NCBI GenBank assembly: GCA_005406025.1
Contig: BGZK01000093.1
Coordinates: 372,001 to 436,000, forward strand
From: Eumeta japonica
Lineage: Eukaryota > Arthropoda > Insecta > Lepidoptera > Psychidae
Length of the DNA stretch: 64,000 nucleotides
Direction of reading: 5' to 3'
In this document: piece after piece, positions 24,945 to 37,340 of the stretch
How the letters are laid out: each line of letters opens with the position of its first letter
How positions within the stretch are numbered: position 1 is the stretch's first letter
Notes under the pieces: generated by a model
Told to the model about the DNA's origin: nothing
Database searches by the model: none
The model's input: the letters and a program-made list of their open reading frames with translations, nothing else
Made by a program: the position numbers and the translations under genes

Positions 24945-25160
24945 CATCAGCACCCGGCTAATGTGACACGAGAGGAGCGGCAGCTAGCTGCAATCACGCT
25001 CCCGCGGGCGCGCACGTGGGACGAAAAAAAAAAGAATTGAATAGGAAACACCGCGACACCTTGCCGGCCAGATGCTATCAAATGCGCGCAGGCGCACCGA
25101 CCGTCCGGCACCGCCGCATTAACAGTTTCCCAATTCCCAATTGCTAATGTCTCGCGCGGG
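24945..25160. other. GC island
   Basis: CpG-rich, containing 'gctcccgcgggcgcgcacgt' and 'aatgcgcgcaggcgcaccga'. Open frames cross it on both strands without any known domain. It is a candidate regulatory or promoter region by composition only. Confidence 0.35.
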
Positions 25161-25640
25161 GAGGGAACAACATGTGCAATATACAGGCGTATATTATACA
25201 GGGGGTTCAACAGCCCTCCTACCCGTCGTCGTGTTTGCTCTGCGTCAGAATACAAATGCTGTTTACATTAGGTTCATGAAACTCTTGACTATACGTCGCC
25301 TTTCCGCATTGAATTCGAGCCTGTGAATGCATAGGCTTTGAGAACATCGTGTTATCGTGTTTTTCTCTTTTATCGATGTTTCGAAGGTTCAAAATACATT
25401 TTTACTCATCTTAGTGGCGCACGATGATACCGATAATGAAAACTTCAGAAATTACTATTAGCATCCTTTTGAATGTACTAAGTATAACAAGTTATTCAGT
25501 AGCGAATCGCATATTTTTTATAATAAGTCTTCAAACGTATAATTATTTGGCAGATTATAAAAATAAAGCATAATTTATGTAACAATTATACGCAAAATGA
25601 TAGTAATGTGTAATGTAATTGCCCATTATTTTTGTAGAAT

Positions 25641-25687
25641 TACCGTATAAATCTTAGGTATACTGTATACCTAAGATTTATACGGTA
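25641..25687. repeat. Near-perfect palindrome 1: 23-nt arms, 1-nt spacer
   Basis: 25641-25663 is exactly reverse-complemented at 25665-25687, with a single T between the arms. Only five bases separate it from a second, unrelated palindrome. Confidence 0.97.
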
Positions 25688-25692
25688 GTAAG

Positions 25693-25747
25693 GCAAATAA
25701 AGTAAATGTTATTGTATACCGTATACAATAACATTTACTTTATTTGC
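25693..25747. repeat. Near-perfect palindrome 2: 27-nt arms, 1-nt spacer
   Basis: 25693-25719 is exactly reverse-complemented at 25721-25747, with a single C between. Apart from the short 'gtatac' at the centre of both, its sequence is unrelated to palindrome 1. Confidence 0.97.
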
Positions 25748-25975
25748 AATTTTTATTTTAATTATTTTACTGTTTGCAAATGTCCCATTATTCTCTTGAC
25801 AAAAGTGTGAACATGAATATTTTTCTATCCAATGTATAAGGGAAGTGCAGTTCAATTTCTAAATGAGCTAAGTTAATATTAATATCATTTTTATTACATA
25901 TAAGTATTATTAGCTACATGTTTCTTTACTAAAATGAGGTGTTATAAGTTGGAAACTATACATATAATAAAATGT

Positions 25976-26504
25976 AAAAACCCGGGATAACTGTACATTG
26001 AAAATATGGATGAAAAATGGAGTCGGGGCAGTAAGAGAAAGGTGGCAATATTAAGAGAAAACAATGATTTTTTTTTATCGTTCTGTCCATTCGTGCACAT
26101 CTTTGAAATTATTGAGCGGATTTTAATGCGGTTTTCTTGGGTAGATAGAGCTTGATTTGGATCACAATATAAACTTTATTTAATTTAAATCGGATATCAG
26201 GAAAAAAGTTATACTCATTTAAATACCAAGCCTGAAAAATTACGCGGCGAATAATGATTGCTAGGCGTCAAAGCTTTGTTTAATTGATGTCATTATACGA
26301 ATGAACAACAAAGTTCAAAGAAAAAAACAAAAACCTACACTCGAACTTGTAATCACGACGCCCTCGATTTATTGAAAAAATATACAGCGAGTGAGGAGGG
26401 GTGCGGGACGCGGACAGGTGAATGAGGGTGGAGATTGAGCTGCGATAGAAACTTTATGCGACAGACCGAATTCCATTTGGACAAAGCCGGGGACTAAATT
26501 CTAG
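25976..26504 (+). mobile_element. Family A repeat, longest copy
   Basis: It starts near 'ataactgtacattgaaaata' and runs through 'gcggattttaatgcggtttt', 'taatgattgctaggcgtc', 'cgaacttgtaatcacgacgc', 'actttatgcgacagaccgaa' and 'ggacaaagccggggac' to 'attctagt'. The whole length aligns with the copy split across 52979-53391 and 54478-54625. The end in CTAG followed by T is compatible with a Helitron-type non-autonomous element. It has no protein-coding capacity. Confidence 0.7.
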
Positions 26505-27000
26505 TATAAAACGAATCTATGCGGTATTCCCGTCGCCATTTTGAATAAAGTTTATTCTGTGCGTCGTTGTCCATCATCGTTAATTGATCACCATGGTACA
26601 ACGCGTAATTAATTCAACAGCAGGTACCTACTGTGGAGCTACGACAAAAAAATGCACCCTTAACACAAATAAGTTATATCGAATTACAAATCCGATGTTC
26701 TGGCGAGAAGAGATAAGCGCATAGATAGGGGAGTTTCGCCAGGCGCTAGACTGTTTCGTTACAATGGGATTACCGGTCGGCGCAAAGGCGCTCGTTTTAT
26801 GCGAGGGCGTCGAGAAGCTAATCTCGTTTTACACGATCCTATGTGTTACCTGGGAGCTTCTAACAAGATTATTATTCGTTGTTATGGTGTTACCAGTATG
26901 AAAAAAAAATGTTACAAACTATTGGTCGATTATGAGATAGCCGGAATCCGAGAAATCATACCTGCAACAAAAAAAAAAATGATTTAATTAGAGATGTATG
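26505..27000. other. Mixed GC stretch; possible small exon at 26593
   Basis: 'gtcgccattttgaataaagt' precedes 'gatcaccatggtacaacgcg'. The ATG at 26593 sits in a good initiation context (caccATGG) and opens a 43-codon frame to the stop at 26722, and 'cagcaggtacct' inside could be a splice donor. There is no homology I recognise. The frame 26799-26987 also lacks any domain. Confidence 0.15.
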
Positions 27001-27424
27001 TAAATGGAGTATATCTTTAAGCGTAAAAGTTTTTATTAATTAGTGGTAAAATTAATAATGGATTTTTTGTCATTAACAGAACATTTTATGACATTATGAA
27101 GATTTTACATTCAAGAAGACCGTCTTTTGCAGTTCTAATATTTCCTAAGCTCCATAATTAAAGACTTTGCATTTAGTAATGACAAAATGATGAAAAATAA
27201 TTCCACACTATACATTGAATGGGAAATGGTGCAATAAAAATGCCTTTTATATTTTTAACAATTCATGTTATTTATATTTATTTGCTTATATGTCTACGGC
27301 TAAGTCACACATGGACATAAACGCGTAGAATCCAATATCATATTTTTGACCAAGGAATCCTAAAAAAAGAACGATACGACCCCATAATACGTGCATTTAT
27401 TTTCACCGAAGAACAAACTGACGA

Positions 27425-27720
27425 CCGAACAGCGTGCATGACGTGTTCTTCGCGCGCACGGATCAGCCGCAAGCCGAAGGAAGTCGTTTATATTTGTCCC
27501 GGATTCAGTCTTTGTTTGATCTCGTCCCGCGCCGCCGACAAATGGATGGTGATCGCGCTATCTGTCCCTATTATAATTAACGGGACTTTAACGGATGATT
27601 TCCCTGCTGTGCTTTTGGTTCGAACATTTATTGGATGCGACTTCGGACGTCACCGGAAAGAGCTTGTTTATGGCAGTAGAGCTTTCTTGTTATTCGCCGT
27701 TCATCATGCTTGAATTTTGT
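27425..27720. other. GC-richer block, function unknown
   Basis: The 91-codon frame 27438-27713 crosses it but has no domain. 'ttcgcgcgcacggatcagcc' illustrates the composition. It may be a regulatory element. Confidence 0.25.
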
Positions 27721-28950
27721 AAATTATTTCTATCGATAACAATTAATCTCTGAAGTTTTGATAGAATGTTATGAAGTTGCGTTCGTTGTAGTTACATAGA
27801 ATCCTTTAAAAAATAAAACTATTAAAACACTATATACGTATCTCCCAAATACATTTCGTCTACTTGTTTTGACATCTTTAAATATGTGATGTGATCAAAA
27901 TGTAAATGACAACCGCCATGAAGGAATTAAGGAATTAGTCGGTGTCGGTATTAGCCTCGATAGACCGGTCATATTGGCGTGTCGTGTATTCGTACGCACA
28001 CACTGCATCACAGACTATATTATATAAGTACACCGTGAGTTCGATAGTTTATTTATACGTTATAAATACTACAATTTCGTGCGCATGCGTGTTACGTGTT
28101 ACGCATGTGTATATCCGTGTGCAAAGTTTCCGTGAGTAATTCGATTAGCTTCAATGAATCTTAAATGCGGTTTTGAAGCATCTGCCGACCCGGCGCTCTC
28201 TCCGCCAACATGGCGCGGGCCACCGCTTCCGGTAGCTTTTTTCAATGAAGTCACACAGACATACAACGTCGTGAAGACGAATCGCATATTCTCTATTGAT
28301 AAAATAAACTTACTTATAATTAATGTACGAGAAAGATATTTTAATTGTGATATTTTGATATTACATAGCAAACTGTCGCCATAGCTTTTAAATATTGAGA
28401 CACACTGCTAAAGAAAGATAATTATTTGAATAACTATACGAGGATAGCTAAAGAATCAAACGAATCGTGAATAAAAGAGAAATGTTTTATTGTAACGTCG
28501 ATAACATTGTTCTGTACAGAGACGCTAACAAACGACAATTTCTAAGTCTTGCTCCTTTTATCGTAGCACAATGGGAAAGATTTCACCTCTCTTGACACAT
28601 TGTTATGTTCTTTATTATTGTGTACAAAATTTATAAACATAAATTCATATTTGATACATATTTATATGTTACATTAAATGTTGAAATGAATAGGAATTGA
28701 TTCGGTGGCATAATAAATACTTTGTTGTGCGAACACGTTGGCGTTCAATTTTCGAAACAATGTAAAATAGAAAAGAAATAAGGGTCAAGTGCGAAAGAGT
28801 TACAGGCATCGAGGGTTCCATACAATTAGATATTTAAAAATAATAAGCTAAGCCGGTCCGTTATTAGTTTATAAGGTAAAGGGCTAAAGAATGGTAAAAC
28901 AATAAATATATTTCTCTTTTGTTTCGCAATATGTAAATATTAAAAACTTT
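27721..28950. other. Unassigned stretch with a GC patch at 28075-28250
   Basis: The patch contains 'cggcgctctctccgccaaca' and overlapping frames on both strands without domains. No RNA gene was recognised. Confidence 0.35.
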
Positions 28951-28954
28951 GTTA

Positions 28955-29710
28955 GAGTTCCGAGCCAAAATGACAAAAACGGAACCCTTATAGTTTCGTT
29001 ATGTCCGTCCGTCCGTATGTTACAGGCATTTTATTTAATAAAAACTACAAAACGTATATTGATGAAATTTATTATGTAGGTGTCTTGTATAAGCCGTTAC
29101 TTAGTTTGGTGGTTAAATAACAAAAATAAATATTTATACAAGACATACTATACATGTAACAGAAGCTGAAAAAAAATTTTTAGCAAACATCAACGAGTGG
29201 CACATATTTCGATAGCTCTTTTAAAAACTTTAAGGTTTCTAAGCATTTTTTCCGCTTAGGTCAATAATTCTGAAAATGATCGCTTCGAAAGCTGCAGAAA
29301 TTGTGTGTCCCTCATCTAGTTTCTAAACTGTAAATGCAAAAAAGATGAAAGAATAAGGAAAGTAACGTTTAATAAATACTTTCAACGAAAATTGTTTTGA
29401 ATATGATCGGATATACTGTTTTAAGTTATTGCTGAAAAACTGCGCTTCTCAACAAAAGGACGTAAGTGCTATGAAGATACACTCTTTTGTTGGTACACTT
29501 TAGTTTACACTAGTTTATCAGTAATGGTCTATATACCTACTTATTTTTCTAGTTATAGGCAACTAAAGTGCTTCTAGCTATTCTGTGCGGGAAACATGGA
29601 AAAACTTTAACAAAGTACTTTTTCCACCTGTAGCGCATTTCTTTGTATTAATGGTTTCGGAACTTTGTTATAAGTATGGTCCGACATGCTCATGGCCAGT
29701 TTTTTTTTTA
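28955..29710 (+). mobile_element. GGTTCCG-family repeat, full-length-type copy 1
   Basis: Begins 'gagttccgagccaaaatgac' with 'aaaacggaaccc', has 'aggtgtcttgtataagccgt', 'gctgcagaaattgtgtgtcc' and 'aataaatactttcaacgaaa' in the interior, and ends 'tggtttcggaactttgtt' ... 'catggccagttttt'. It aligns along its length with 48896-49770. The inverted 'ttccg' and 'cggaac' motifs near the ends, T-tail and lack of coding capacity fit a non-autonomous element. Confidence 0.8.
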
Positions 29711-29849
29711 TAATTCTGCAGAAATACACATTGAACCTTCTATCGCGAGGAATCATTTCAGGTTATCAAGCTTGCCCGTCAGATGGGTCCATACCGATCA
29801 TCAACACATGGAACCCTAAAAATAATCGACTCTAAGCGAAGTCCGAAAA

Positions 29850-30010
29850 TACGCGCAAGTGCCGACGCGGTCCGCGGCGCGGCGCCAGCGGACCGCGAAA
29901 TGTCGAGAACATCTGCTTCGAGCGTCCGCTGACACCGCGCCGCGGGCGGCCCGCGCTCCGGCCTCGCTTCCGCTGAAAGCTATCGACCAGCCCTTCGACT
30001 GATCAGTTGC
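29850..30010. promoter_or_regulatory. Strong GC island, candidate regulatory element
   Basis: Among the densest CpG runs in the window, with 'gcggtccgcggcgcggcgcc' and 'caccgcgccgcgggcggccc'. It has self-complementary stretches (ggtccgcgg / ccgcgg). No TATA box, initiator or transcript can be shown. Confidence 0.35.
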
Positions 30011-31200
30011 GTAACCAGTTTCCGGCGCGCATCATTGTTTATTGCAACTACTAAACGCTGAGCAACGACCGAATTTTTAAAACGTTCACGATTAAAATAA
30101 ACGATGCATTCGAATTCGTTCGAATCGCTGAACGATTTTACGTTTGCTGAGGGCTGTCGCATTTCAATCATCGCTTAAAAACACGGTGCTAAAAGCATCA
30201 TTTATTTCGGGTCCGATAGTATGCTTACAATTCATCAGGATTGGGAATTTTTACCTTTTGCTAATTCGAAACTGTCCCATTTATCCAATCTTCAGTGCTT
30301 TGGTAACATAATACGTAAATGAAATATGCTATATATGATTTTGTTTCGTTTCAGACAATGGATATTCACTCCTAATTAAAGTCCACCCTTCGGTACTTGG
30401 TTATATTTATATATATGAAATATTTTATTAAATCATTAAAGTATGTATGTATGCATTCATATATATATAAGTTTCCTAAGTTCAAACAAATGCGTATGCT
30501 AAAATTTTTGGTAATAAAATTAATGAAGTTTGAATGGTAGCAAAAAGAATGCTAGTATGATTGGTGAAAGGTATGGAACAATAGCTAAATTATATAAAAC
30601 TTAATTTATTTCCTACGTCCTTATTTCTATGTACTCCTAACATGTTTTTATAAAGATTATTTTCTTTTATATAATACATATGTATTCAAAATAATAAACA
30701 ATCCTATCTCTCGCATATTACAAATAAGTATGCAGAATGCAGATATGCTCCCCTGGGTACCATTTCGGAGAGGGTGAGTTTTCTAATCCAGGTGATAAAT
30801 CGACGGAAGCGTTTAGTACAAGACCGGCTACTTCCAAAAATAAACTAAGTGGTTTTTTTCTCATATGTAATGCCATCTTAATGTTCCCTTTCGTGCACAT
30901 CACGTGTTTTAAATTGACAAAAAATAATACAATCCAAATGTAGCGCGCCAGTAGAATTAGGGAGGGTTATTTTTTACTATTGCTTTTTATTTTTGGGAAC
31001 AAGAAGAAAATACTAGCCCCTAGCATTTAAAACTAAATGTTTATTTCACGTACATGCCACTTTTTCGCTTCTTATTTAATTTTTTTTATTTATTTGTCTT
31101 AATTAAAAGAAATTAAAAAAGTTCCACTCAGTGTAAATCTATGGACTCACTCACCAAACGCAATTACCAAAACAATTAAAAAGAGTCTTTATTACATACG
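30011..31200. other. AT-rich stretch, no gene recognised
   Basis: It includes short (TATG)n-like runs near 30440-30460. Frames at 30718-30943 on both strands overlap each other and have no domain. Confidence 0.4.
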
Positions 31201-31214
31201 AAAAAACAAGGCAT

Positions 31215-31410
31215 GTAAAGACGTCCGCTCCGCACAGCGTTCGCAACGGAAGTGACTTATCAGAGGGCGGCGGGCGGCGGGGGGACAGCTGAGCCGCTCG
31301 CCCGCGCAGCTGTCGTCGCCGAATTTCGCCGAGATATCGCAAAACTCGTGCGCCTTCCGTTTCCGGCCGATTGTGTATCGCACCTTTTCTTTCGAGGGCG
31401 GACGGACGGT
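31215..31410. promoter_or_regulatory. GC island, candidate regulatory element
   Basis: CpG-rich with 'gggcggcgggcggcggggg' and 'ctcgcccgcgcagctgtcgt'. The three overlapping frames on both strands are a by-product of composition. Confidence 0.35.
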
Positions 31411-31919
31411 ACCGATGGTTGTGGTTTTATTGAATTTTATCAAATAGATCAATAGCAGTGTTAATATACGAGTATCGTAAATGCGTTAGGACTTTTATTC
31501 TCGCCATCGCATTTCAACCATAAATTTAATATTCGTGCCACATATGTCGTATATTTTTTTGGTTTTTTTTATTTGTATCAACATAGTCTAAGAGCTGGCA
31601 AGTACGTTTATGCTGTACTAAAATCTTTTAGTTGTTTTAATTAACTTACTAAGTACAACACTATGATTGTGATGCGTAATCGATTATTGTATTATTGTTA
31701 TTTAACGAATATATATTACAACACAATTAAGAAGAATTGAAGAAAATATAAACGTATTCATAAATGTCTATCCCCATAAATTAAGTTAAAATGTATTTTT
31801 GACTGATTTCAAAATAGGAGGTTATCAATTCGACACGTAGATACGTATGTAAAATTATTAGAACTGTAATATAAGAGTATTAACGTATCATAATCTATTT
31901 GGGCTTCCAAACGAATATT

Positions 31920-32110
31920 TAAAATTTTGCAGGTGTGTATGTATGTTTGTATGTATATATGTATATTTGTCCAAGTATTTCTTTGGAATTACTGTTCGGA
32001 TTGTGACCATTCTTTTTTTATTCGCTAAAATTTACTTCACCTTAGAAAAGAGCGTAAATTTCATCAAAATCGATTCAACCATTTTTAAGATATGGACTAA
32101 TATGCGTTAA
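31920..32110. repeat. Probable interspersed repeat tail
   Basis: A (TATG)-rich run followed by 'atttcatcaaaatcgattca' and 'accatttttaagatatgga' resembles the tails of common insect repeats. The boundaries are unclear. Confidence 0.35.
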
Positions 32111-33113
32111 GTGTGACGGCCCGGTTTATTGATACGAGCTACGGGTGTGGTGTCAAAGGGTGTGTCAAAACCTTGGTCAAATTCTAGTGCGCATAAAAAA
32201 AAATCGAAGCGACCGCAACCAAACTGGCGTCACGATTTAAATCCGCTGCGGATACTAAAAATTAATAAAACGCCAAGCCATTCGACACGATTGGAATATT
32301 ACTACTCGACGGCAAACTATGGATTCGCAACAAAAGGACGTGAACACAGCATTATTCGGTATGCTCGTGTGGTCGTCAGAGGAGTTTGCTGAGGTCTATT
32401 CCGTCGAGGCTATCAAACGCTTTAACCTTACTCGAATCAGTATAAGCTTGACTGTTTGCAAACTGCCCTTTGCCTAAATTTACGACTGCAGTTTCGAGTG
32501 TCGTGCGCTATGATTTGTGTACGGTTACTGCCCGGCTAAATACGTATGTTCCACGTCGCCGTTACGTCTAGAATAAGCCATTTGGTTTAGAGCGAGTAGT
32601 GCCCTTTCCTTCAATGACAGATGATGCTCAGCGGTAACGTCTTTTGATTGGAGGGTACGAATTTCACGGGCATGCTCCTCCATCGACCGGAGACGCACAG
32701 CTCGGTCGTCTCGAGACTGACCAGCGCGCTTCATGCGAAACGTTCATACGTCCGGCTTAATCCTGTAACCTTCCGTGTCCGCGTCTTAGCTGCGCGTGCA
32801 TGGTGTTACATTTTGTGTTGCTCGTTAAGACTGTCTTTGTGAACAATACTAGATCGGTTCTCGCGATTCTTCCGTCTTTTAGTAGTACTTGTCCCCATTT
32901 GTCAATAAAAAAAAGTTACATTTATCGGTTCAGAAAAGTAACAAAAAAACTATAAATATAAAAGAAACTCATTACTGCTTATTACAATAAAGCTATATTA
33001 CTTTAAAAAAAATCTGTAAATGCTAAAATGAAATTATTAAACATTAACAACAAAATCAACTAACAAATTTTTAATAACTACAAATTTTCACAAACAAATT
33101 TTCCTGTTTTTAT

Positions 33114-33157
33114 TTAATACTAAAAGTATTAGTATTTAGTAATGCTTTTAGTATTAA
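33114..33157. repeat. Inverted repeat, 18-nt arms with one mismatch, 8-nt loop
   Basis: 33114-33131 and 33140-33157 are reverse complements except at one position. Confidence 0.88.
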
Positions 33158-33459
33158 GTTTAAATATAAATTTATTTTTAAAAAATATATCGACTTCAAA
33201 AAATTAACTCAAAATCAACTGAATGTGTAAGGTGATGTATAAGTAACGACGTTGCACAACATTAAGCTGATCTTACATTGAGACTATAGAATTAGTAAGT
33301 TATGTGGCAATTATAACTTGTAATGAATCACGACACCGTGTACAGGTTCAACTAGACAAAAATTACATTTCACTCGCGTCCAGATTAAATAACAACTATT
33401 ATGAAAATGTAAACCGGTAGGTACAGAATGGAAGCTACGTAATATCAGGTGACAACAGG

Positions 33460-33640
33460 TATTGTCGCGCCCGCGCAGCCGCACCGCCGCCGCCGAGTAC
33501 CATCAGCGTTGTGGGGCGTCCATTGTTTAGCGGTAAACCAGTTACTTTTACAAAGAGCACAATGTCTCAGCGGCCGGCCGCCGGCGCCGAAATGCCGCTC
33601 TCCGCTGTTACACGCCGCCGCCGTTGTACAACTGTTACGA
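33460..33640. promoter_or_regulatory. GC island with HMG-box-like sites, candidate regulatory element
   Basis: 'gcagccgcaccgccgccgcc' and 'cggccggccgccggcgccga' flank 'ccattgttta' and 'gcacaatgtc', which resemble Sox-type sites. A regulatory role is inference from composition and motif only. Confidence 0.35.
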
Positions 33641-34574
33641 AATTCACGAAATTAAATTACCGCATTTACGGCAAAAGAAAGGGGAAAAAAATGCTGATCG
33701 ATTACACAATCGGAATTGTGTATTTCCTAAAACTCGGGCGAGAAAACGACGCATAAGTCTCCTATTATTCAATAATGAACAAAAAAAAAAAAAGATGGTT
33801 AATGTAATCGCCCAATTAAAAGATCGTGACCAAACATTTAAAATAAACCGGATTTGAGAGTTTCGTGTGCAGGGTTCCGCGTCAGCGAACGGACCAAAAG
33901 AGATTTTATAAAATAAACAACAAATATAACCCATCACATTTTACTTCTTATGAACCGGAAAATTTTCAGCGATATATTTTCGAAATAACAACATTGTACC
34001 TCGTATTTTATTTGGGGCAGTTGACAAAAAAAGCCTTAGTTGTATTACTCAATTTTTTTTTGATATAACCAATCGTTATTAATATTTAGTGTTTAATTGC
34101 AAAGTATGATTAATATCGTACACGAGTTGTAGCTCCTTACGTAAACCCATTCTTGACCTGGTAACACGCCACGTCCCAAGACAACGAATTCGATAACTTC
34201 CAAAATGTTAATAAATTCAATTGAAAAAACGTAAGCAAAAATCTGAAGAAATTCCATATTTTGTGAAAATTTCTCCGATAAACGGACTCTCCACTCACAT
34301 ATTTTTTCTGTTTTATAAATTTTCTGTTTTCTGTCTTTAAGGTTCGCAAATGATAGACATGGATATTGTTATAGCGAAATTAGCAGCTGTTGATAGATTT
34401 AGAAGCGGACGAAGTTGACCAACGATAAAGTTCCATTAAAACCCTCTCGCTTTGTAATCTCAAAAAAGATAAAAAAAAAAACACGTGCTTAACGTCACTA
34501 TATTCGACCAGGAATTCGAAAGAAGGCTGTACAAAAACTAAGTATTGTTTAATTTGTCAATCCCGAATTCTTAA

Positions 34575-34645
34575 AGAGCAGGTGCCGAACGCGATAGTCG
34601 GCTCCCGCCGCGGGGCCGGCCGACAGCACTCGCTTCCTGATAAAC
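34575..34645. other. Small GC island
   Basis: 'ggctcccgccgcggggccgg' in otherwise AT-rich DNA. It has no coding features. Confidence 0.35.
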
Positions 34646-34649
34646 ATCT

Positions 34650-36480
34650 GGTCACATTCAACTATCTGGGTTACACTGTAATTTACGTATTAAAAAAAAT
34701 ACAGTCTTTTTTTGTCAAGTCGTTTGCTGTTTTCATAATAATTGTGCCATAATTTAATGTAAAGCGCGAAAGTTTTTGAATCGCTTCTCTTTGTGCGCAT
34801 TTTCAAAAATTTTCTGCAAAAGTTCGCTGTCGTTTAACTATTATACTGTCAAATTAAGAGTAAGAAATTAAATATTACTATGCTGTGGGTACTAGTTATT
34901 CTTTTAACTTTTTATTTTTAATGATGATTTCCTAAAAAGTGTGAATGCCATTAATAAAAAAATGGTATTGTACGTATGTACGTATATAAAATTACATCTA
35001 AATTCCTAAACTTCTTGATTGTGACATAAATAAATCTATAAAAACGTATAAATTATTTTGTACAGATATATTCCAATTTAGTCCTTAATGCTAATAATAA
35101 AACTAAAACCACAAATACAAATTATATTACCCTTCTCTATGGGCTCGATATTCATATTACATCCCCTTTTATTCATTTGCAAACGCATGCCTTGTTTTTC
35201 AATCAACACACTTCCGTAGGGCGTAAATAGGGTGACTTTTTTCTAAGATCTTGTCGGGGGCGAGATTTTGTCGAAAGCTGGGCGCACGTGCGCGGGAGCA
35301 CCTGCCGGCGTTACCACACCCCCAGTCTGTGTTTACCAAAAAAAAAAATAGCATATCATTTTAGTTCGTTAGTACGCACAGATAAGCTACGGAGATGAAA
35401 AAGACGTGGACAGTGTAATCTTGATAGTGTAATATCACTAACATGAAATTCAAAATACAATGTTCTGCACAGTAAATTGATTAGTACATAAGTTTATGTC
35501 CAGTAAAAGTTTTATTGAAATTTTATTACAATGTGTTCTTATTAAAAATACTCGTATCAAATATCGATTGTTTGAACGATGAAAGAAAATATCGTGCTGC
35601 ATTTGAAGATTCTGGTGATGGTGATTAGATATTATTTTAGATGATAGATAGATGATAGATGGTGATTCTAGTGTCTTCAAATGCATACGCGATGATCACA
35701 AAATGTATTGTGCCAACATGGGCATTATGTAATAGCCTAATATATTCTTATAGGAGTAGCGTGTCCGGCAGTAGAATGCTAATCAACACCGAATAAATAT
35801 TAATAGATATAGCGAGGAAAATATACATTTGTCGAATATAAACCGACTAATTTTTGAAGGTATACAATAAAGATGGGAGCAGTAAAGAGAATTCAATGTT
35901 TAATAACATTGGGTTATATATTTTTTCCTAATCGATTGTTGCTATCTGAATATTTTCGTACGCTTTTTTAAAAGTTTAAAATGTGGTCAAGCCGACTGTT
36001 CTTAGTTGAGCTTATATTGTTTGTACAACTACAGGTACCACAGTAGCCCATGCGTATCGACCAAATCAAAAGCGAAAAAAATTAAATACGGAGAGATACT
36101 CGAATGTTCAAGCACGCTCAAAGGAATTTACAAAAAAAGATATGTTATTGCGTACTTTATGTCCCATGGTGGTAAAGAACAAAATATTTATTATTGAAAA
36201 TCATATCTATGTCCGTTTTCCTCGATATAAAGTTCTATTATTAATAAACTAGTCATAATAAAACTAAATTGTATATAATAATATTCTTAAGTGTCTTTTT
36301 AAATAGTTAATTTTTAGATAGAAAAATACTTTCATTATAATTAGATAGCTCATATGATGATATACCACAAAGCGTGCACGTAAAAAAGAAAGGAAACACA
36401 TAGGCGCAATAAATGTTGAAACTCACAATTAGCGATGTTTGGGTAAATACAAAACGGCCGACAAAAGCTACTAATACAAA
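34650..36480. other. AT-rich stretch with one GC patch (35255-35330)
   Basis: The patch reads 'gggcgcacgtgcgcgggagc' and includes the E-box-like 'cacgtg'. A GATAGAT-type micro-repeat lies at 35640-35660. No gene was recognised. Confidence 0.4.
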
Positions 36481-36501
36481 ATATAAGTGATATATATATC
36501 A

Positions 36502-36508
<7 letters not shown>
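36481..36508. repeat. 28-nt perfect palindrome at the edge of a TA microsatellite
   Basis: 'atataagtgatata' is followed by its exact reverse complement, then merges into the TA run. Confidence 0.9.

Positions 36509-36580
<72 letters not shown>
36504..36580. repeat. (TA)n microsatellite, about 77 bp
   Basis: Long uninterrupted TA run. The minus-strand open frame across it (36471-36755, poly Tyr-Ile) is an artefact. Confidence 0.97.
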
Positions 36581-36583
<3 letters not shown>

Positions 36584-37154
36584 GTAGATAGTTAATATCC
36601 CTCCTTTCTATCTTTTCCAATATTGAAAAAGTATTTGAAATAATAGAGATTCGAAAATGACGAGGTAGTAGACGCTGCAGTACAGGAGTTCTTAAGCGCT
36701 CATGATGAAGAGCTTTTGAGAAAGGAATTTTAAGCCTAGAAAAAAGATATGCCAAGTATATACCATACTATATGTATACTATACTAAAAGGCGATTTTAT
36801 ATAAAAACGAAATAACATTTAATAAAAGTCATCGGCAATATACTCATTCTCACTTTTCACTGAACGCCTTTCCTACCAGTCCGCAGCCCAAATTCAAAGG
36901 GCCGATTTACCATTTACCGTGTTCCCAGCGCTGTGTCGACTTGTGGCATTAACACTCTTTGCGTAACATCATCGTTTATTTATGATGGTATTACAGTCAT
37001 TTTGATAATAAAAATGGAGTACGTAGTCAAATCGGAAATCCTTATAAAGTTACATTCATTTGCTCGTTACTGGCAAGTTGTAATAAATATAACATATGCA
37101 CCACAATTAAAAAAAAAATCTTTATGGGTTTTGGTTGAATTTTTATTTGATTTC

Positions 37155-37340
37155 TAACTTCTGCTCATGGCTTCGCCTACGGTGACAATGAATGTTTTAA
37201 TTTCTTAGTTCGATCGATCTTGCCGTCAATCCCAATTACGTTCAAGGTCACGCTCTTGTTTCTGATCCCACACTCTATTTGGACCAAGGTCTTATTTTCG
37301 TTCTCGACTTTGGTCCTAACACGATTGTCGATTCTGCCAT
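37155..37340 (-). mobile_element. Hexamer-repeat element, minus orientation
   Basis: 'gctcatggcttcgcctacgg' followed by 'gacaatgaatgt' is the reverse-complement counterpart of the conserved end seen at 63.25-63.29 kb. A six-base-periodic tract of 'gatctt', 'gatccc' and 'gttctc' type units follows (37205-37335). Confidence 0.55.

Noticed and set aside
36471..36755. Minus-strand frame with a long Tyr-Ile repeat
   Set aside because: It is simply the TA microsatellite translated.
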